Below, one piece after another: positions 62,260 to 64,000 of a stretch of 64,000 bases of DNA. Location: NCBI GenBank assembly GCA_009930475.1, contig RZYC01000003.1:35558-99557 (forward strand), given 5' to 3'. Position 1 is the first letter of the stretch, and every line of letters begins with the position of its first letter. The notes below the pieces were generated by a model. That model did no database searches and was not told where the DNA came from. It saw nothing but the letters and a program-made list of their open reading frames with translations. The DNA is from Spartobacteria bacterium (GTDB lineage Bacteria > Verrucomicrobiota > Kiritimatiellia > RZYC01). Made by a program: the position numbers and the translations under genes.

Positions 62260-63963
62260 ATGGATGACTTGCTTTTAGATTTCGTAACAGAATCAAAAGA
62301 ACATCTTGAATCAATCGAAGATGATTTTGTTGTTCTCGTGAATAACAAAGACAATCCTGATTTCGAGATCGTTAATAAGGTTTTTCGTGCTATCCACACG
62401 ATTAAAGGGGTTGCTGGATTTGTTGGACAAACCCGCATCGGCGAATTGTCTCACATCATGGAATCCCTTCTGCAGCAGATAAAAGTAGGAAAAAAACTAC
62501 CAGAGCAAAAATACATCAACGTCCTGCTTGAGGGTGTAGATCAGCTGAACGAAATGCTGGATAATATTGAAGTCAGCAATGAAATTGATATCAGTAGCAT
62601 TCACAGTAAACTGGAAAGATTGGTTCAAGAAGACCCAAATAATCTGGACGAATCTTCCATTAATAATGCATCAACGCCAAACGACCATTCCGAACAGGAA
62701 GAACTTGTTATTGATATGGGTGATGAAACCTTCGCAACCGACAGTGACGCAGTAGAAATGGAAACCGCTTCCACTGAAACCGTGCAACCATTTGACTTGA
62801 ACAACATTCCAGAGCTGTCCATCACGCCGGACATGGTAGAGCGATTCACACAAGAGTCGCTTGATCTCCTGGATGAGGGCGAACAAAGCCTGTTGCTCAT
62901 CGACCAGCAGCCGCATCGCAAAGCGGAGCTCATTGGCGAAGCCTTTCGCATGATGCACAGTTTTAAAGGTAATTGCGGCTTTTTCGGACTTGGTGATTTT
63001 GAAAACCTGAGCCATAAAGTAGAAGCGGTTCTCGATGCCATGCGCAACGGCATCATACAAGATACCGCTCCTGGCATTTCGCTGCTCCTCAAAATGATTG
63101 ACTTCCTTCGAGGCGGATTGAACGACTATGTGACCTCTGGAAAATCGAAGATACTGGGCCTGCCGGGAATGGTTGACCTGCTCACGGATCTCATTACAGA
63201 GACCGCCCCCCCACCTGCTGAGGAAGAGACGGCTGTAGAGGATACAGAAGAAGAAGAAGAAGAACCTGAAGACGAAACGGCGACGGAGAAAGAACTTGCA
63301 GAAGAAGCGATAGCGGGAGAAGAGAACGAAATCGAAACAGCGATTTCAGAAACGGAAGACACCGCGCCGCCTGAAAAAGAGGAAATCAAAACAGAACCTG
63401 TCGCAGAAGAAAAAGAGGAACCTCTGCCCCAGCCGCCTCCACCCAAAGTGAAAATCACACAGCCGGTTCCGCCGAAGCCAGTACAGGCGATCAAGGATAT
63501 ATCAGCGAAAAGCACGCCGACCCCTTCCGCCAAAAAAACTCCGCCACCAAAGAAACCGGGCGTAAGTGCAAAAAAACCGGACACCAGTGCCGCAGCTAAA
63601 TTGTCAGCCGCCAGTAGCTCCAGTTCTAAATCATCCAGTTCAACAAGCGGCAGTCAGGCCGCCGTCATGCGCCAGGGTATTCGAGTGGACATCGAAAAAC
63701 TTGATGCACTGATCAATCTCGTTGGAGAACTAGTCATTGCCGAGGCAATGGTTGTACGTAATCCAATTGTTCAGGATTTGGAAGACGAACAACTCGAACG
63801 AGCCATTCATCATCTAAATCGTGTATCGGCAGATTTGCAGGATGTCGCCATGTCCGTGCGAATGATTCCCCTGGCCAGTACGTTCAAAAAAATGACCCGT
63901 CTTCCGGGTAGAGCCTCCGGTTACCCAACAGGCTCCCCCACAGACCCGGACGAGCGCAATTAA
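62260..63963 (+). CDS. cheA: CheA-like histidine kinase, truncated in the dimerisation domain
   Basis: A 567-residue remnant. Two Hpt domains with phospho-accepting His in AIHTIKGVAGF (about residue 46) and MMHSFKGNCGF (about 230), an acidic and Pro-rich linker (about 320-470), then the start of the CheA dimerisation domain (RVDIEKLDALINLVGELVIAEAMV). The sequence follows CheA as far as MIPLASTFKKMTRL (base 63903). It then changes to an unrelated GC-rich tail of about 20 residues and a stop, and no ATPase or CheW-like domain follows in the window. The foreign tail coincides with a group II intron-like segment on the opposite strand, so the gene is probably interrupted. It cannot autophosphorylate as it stands. 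Confidence 0.85.
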   Translation: MDDLLLDFVTESKEHLESIEDDFVVLVNNKDNPDFEIVNKVFRAIHTIKGVAGFVGQTRIGELSHIMESLLQQIKVGKKLPEQKYINVLLEGVDQLNEMLDNIEVSNEIDISSIHSKLERLVQEDPNNLDESSINNASTPNDHSEQEELVIDMGDETFATDSDAVEMETASTETVQPFDLNNIPELSITPDMVERFTQESLDLLDEGEQSLLLIDQQPHRKAELIGEAFRMMHSFKGNCGFFGLGDFENLSHKVEAVLDAMRNGIIQDTAPGISLLLKMIDFLRGGLNDYVTSGKSKILGLPGMVDLLTDLITETAPPPAEEETAVEDTEEEEEEPEDETATEKELAEEAIAGEENEIETAISETEDTAPPEKEEIKTEPVAEEKEEPLPQPPPPKVKITQPVPPKPVQAIKDISAKSTPTPSAKKTPPPKKPGVSAKKPDTSAAAKLSAASSSSSKSSSSTSGSQAAVMRQGIRVDIEKLDALINLVGELVIAEAMVVRNPIVQDLEDEQLERAIHHLNRVSADLQDVAMSVRMIPLASTFKKMTRLPGRASGYPTGSPTDPDERN

Positions 63964-64000
63964 CGCATCCGGTTCCTCGAAATATACACTCTGCTAAAAG
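63904..64000 (-). mobile_element. Probable 3' end of a group II intron (domains V and VI)
   Basis: Read on the minus strand, 63949-63981 folds as a 33-base hairpin with an 8-base outer stem, a small internal bulge and an inner GC stem with an AT-rich loop, the layout of group II intron domain V. It is followed by a second long stem (about 63908-63946) in the place of domain VI. The position expected for the catalytic AGC triad reads AAC, so the copy may be inactive or my alignment may be off by one. The rest of the intron would lie beyond the window. It is inserted antisense to cheA. Confidence 0.5.

Noticed and set aside
1..64000. tRNA or rRNA genes, prophage or integrative elements
   Set aside because: I found no cloverleaf-like tRNA, no rRNA-like sequence, no integrase and no phage structural genes on reading the window; a dedicated scan was not possible.

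Overview
The window looks like a chromosomal segment of a Gram-negative, mainly anaerobic or microaerobic bacterium, most likely from the PVC group (a Kiritimatiellota- or Lentisphaerota-like lineage; this is inference). Signs of an outer membrane are an LptF/LptG permease, apolipoprotein N-acyltransferase, an MlaD-like MCE protein, type II secretion pseudopilins and several lipoproteins. The lineage guess rests on an L-fucose/L-rhamnose catabolic block with a glycyl radical enzyme, on repeated IS200-like RAYT transposases, and on a 15-bp palindrome (TTCCAATSATTGGAA) that sits inside coding sequences. No rRNA, tRNA, CRISPR array or prophage was found, and no gap between genes exceeds about 190 bases.

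Layout. 1-8,091 (+): a deoxysugar operon (partial glycyl radical enzyme, its radical-SAM activase, rhamnulokinase-type kinase, three-part sugar ABC importer, L-fuculose-phosphate aldolase). The aldolase would release lactaldehyde, and the glycyl radical enzyme is the natural candidate to dehydrate the derived 1,2-propanediol. 8,258-15,705: a RAYT transposase, a receiver-DUF342 fusion, LptF/G, a DEAD-box helicase, an alkaline-phosphatase-superfamily enzyme and a small acidic protein. 15,748-19,646 (-): class IV aminotransferase, membrane protein, and minor pseudopilins GspI, J and K. 19,787-27,818 (+): a second RAYT translationally close to an envelope operon (ABC ATPase that has lost its catalytic motifs, MlaD, TPR lipoprotein, SH3 protein, M48 protease), then a CHASE2 nucleotide cyclase next to a metallo-beta-lactamase-fold hydrolase. 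27,830-32,340 (-): third RAYT and a very large chemoreceptor.

32,526-46,556 (-): a run of ten closely packed genes. Six encode signalling proteins (three histidine kinases sharing a HEINTP-type H-box, REC-HDOD, REC with a decayed HD domain, REC with an ATPase-less histidine-kinase-like helix). They are followed by a HEAT-repeat protein, a DnaQ-like exonuclease, MutM and TatD. 46,711-50,910 (+): a 1,399-residue DUF2298 membrane protein with a glycosyltransferase-39-like front half. 50,862-51,932 (-): fourth RAYT. 52,078-54,780 (+): aconitase with a clear promoter and terminator. 54,895-58,534 (-): a three-subunit molybdenum hydroxylase. 58,648-63,963 (+): Lnt, an orphan solute-binding protein, a 63-residue coiled-coil protein, a periplasmic cyclophilin, and a CheA-like kinase cut off in its dimerisation domain.

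The most notable signals are: (i) the palindrome that occurs as triplets in two unrelated genes and is translated in all three reading frames; (ii) CheA broken by what looks like the 3' end of a group II intron in the opposite orientation; (iii) the pseudo-ABC ATPase beside MlaD; and (iv) the dense signalling operon with decayed output domains.
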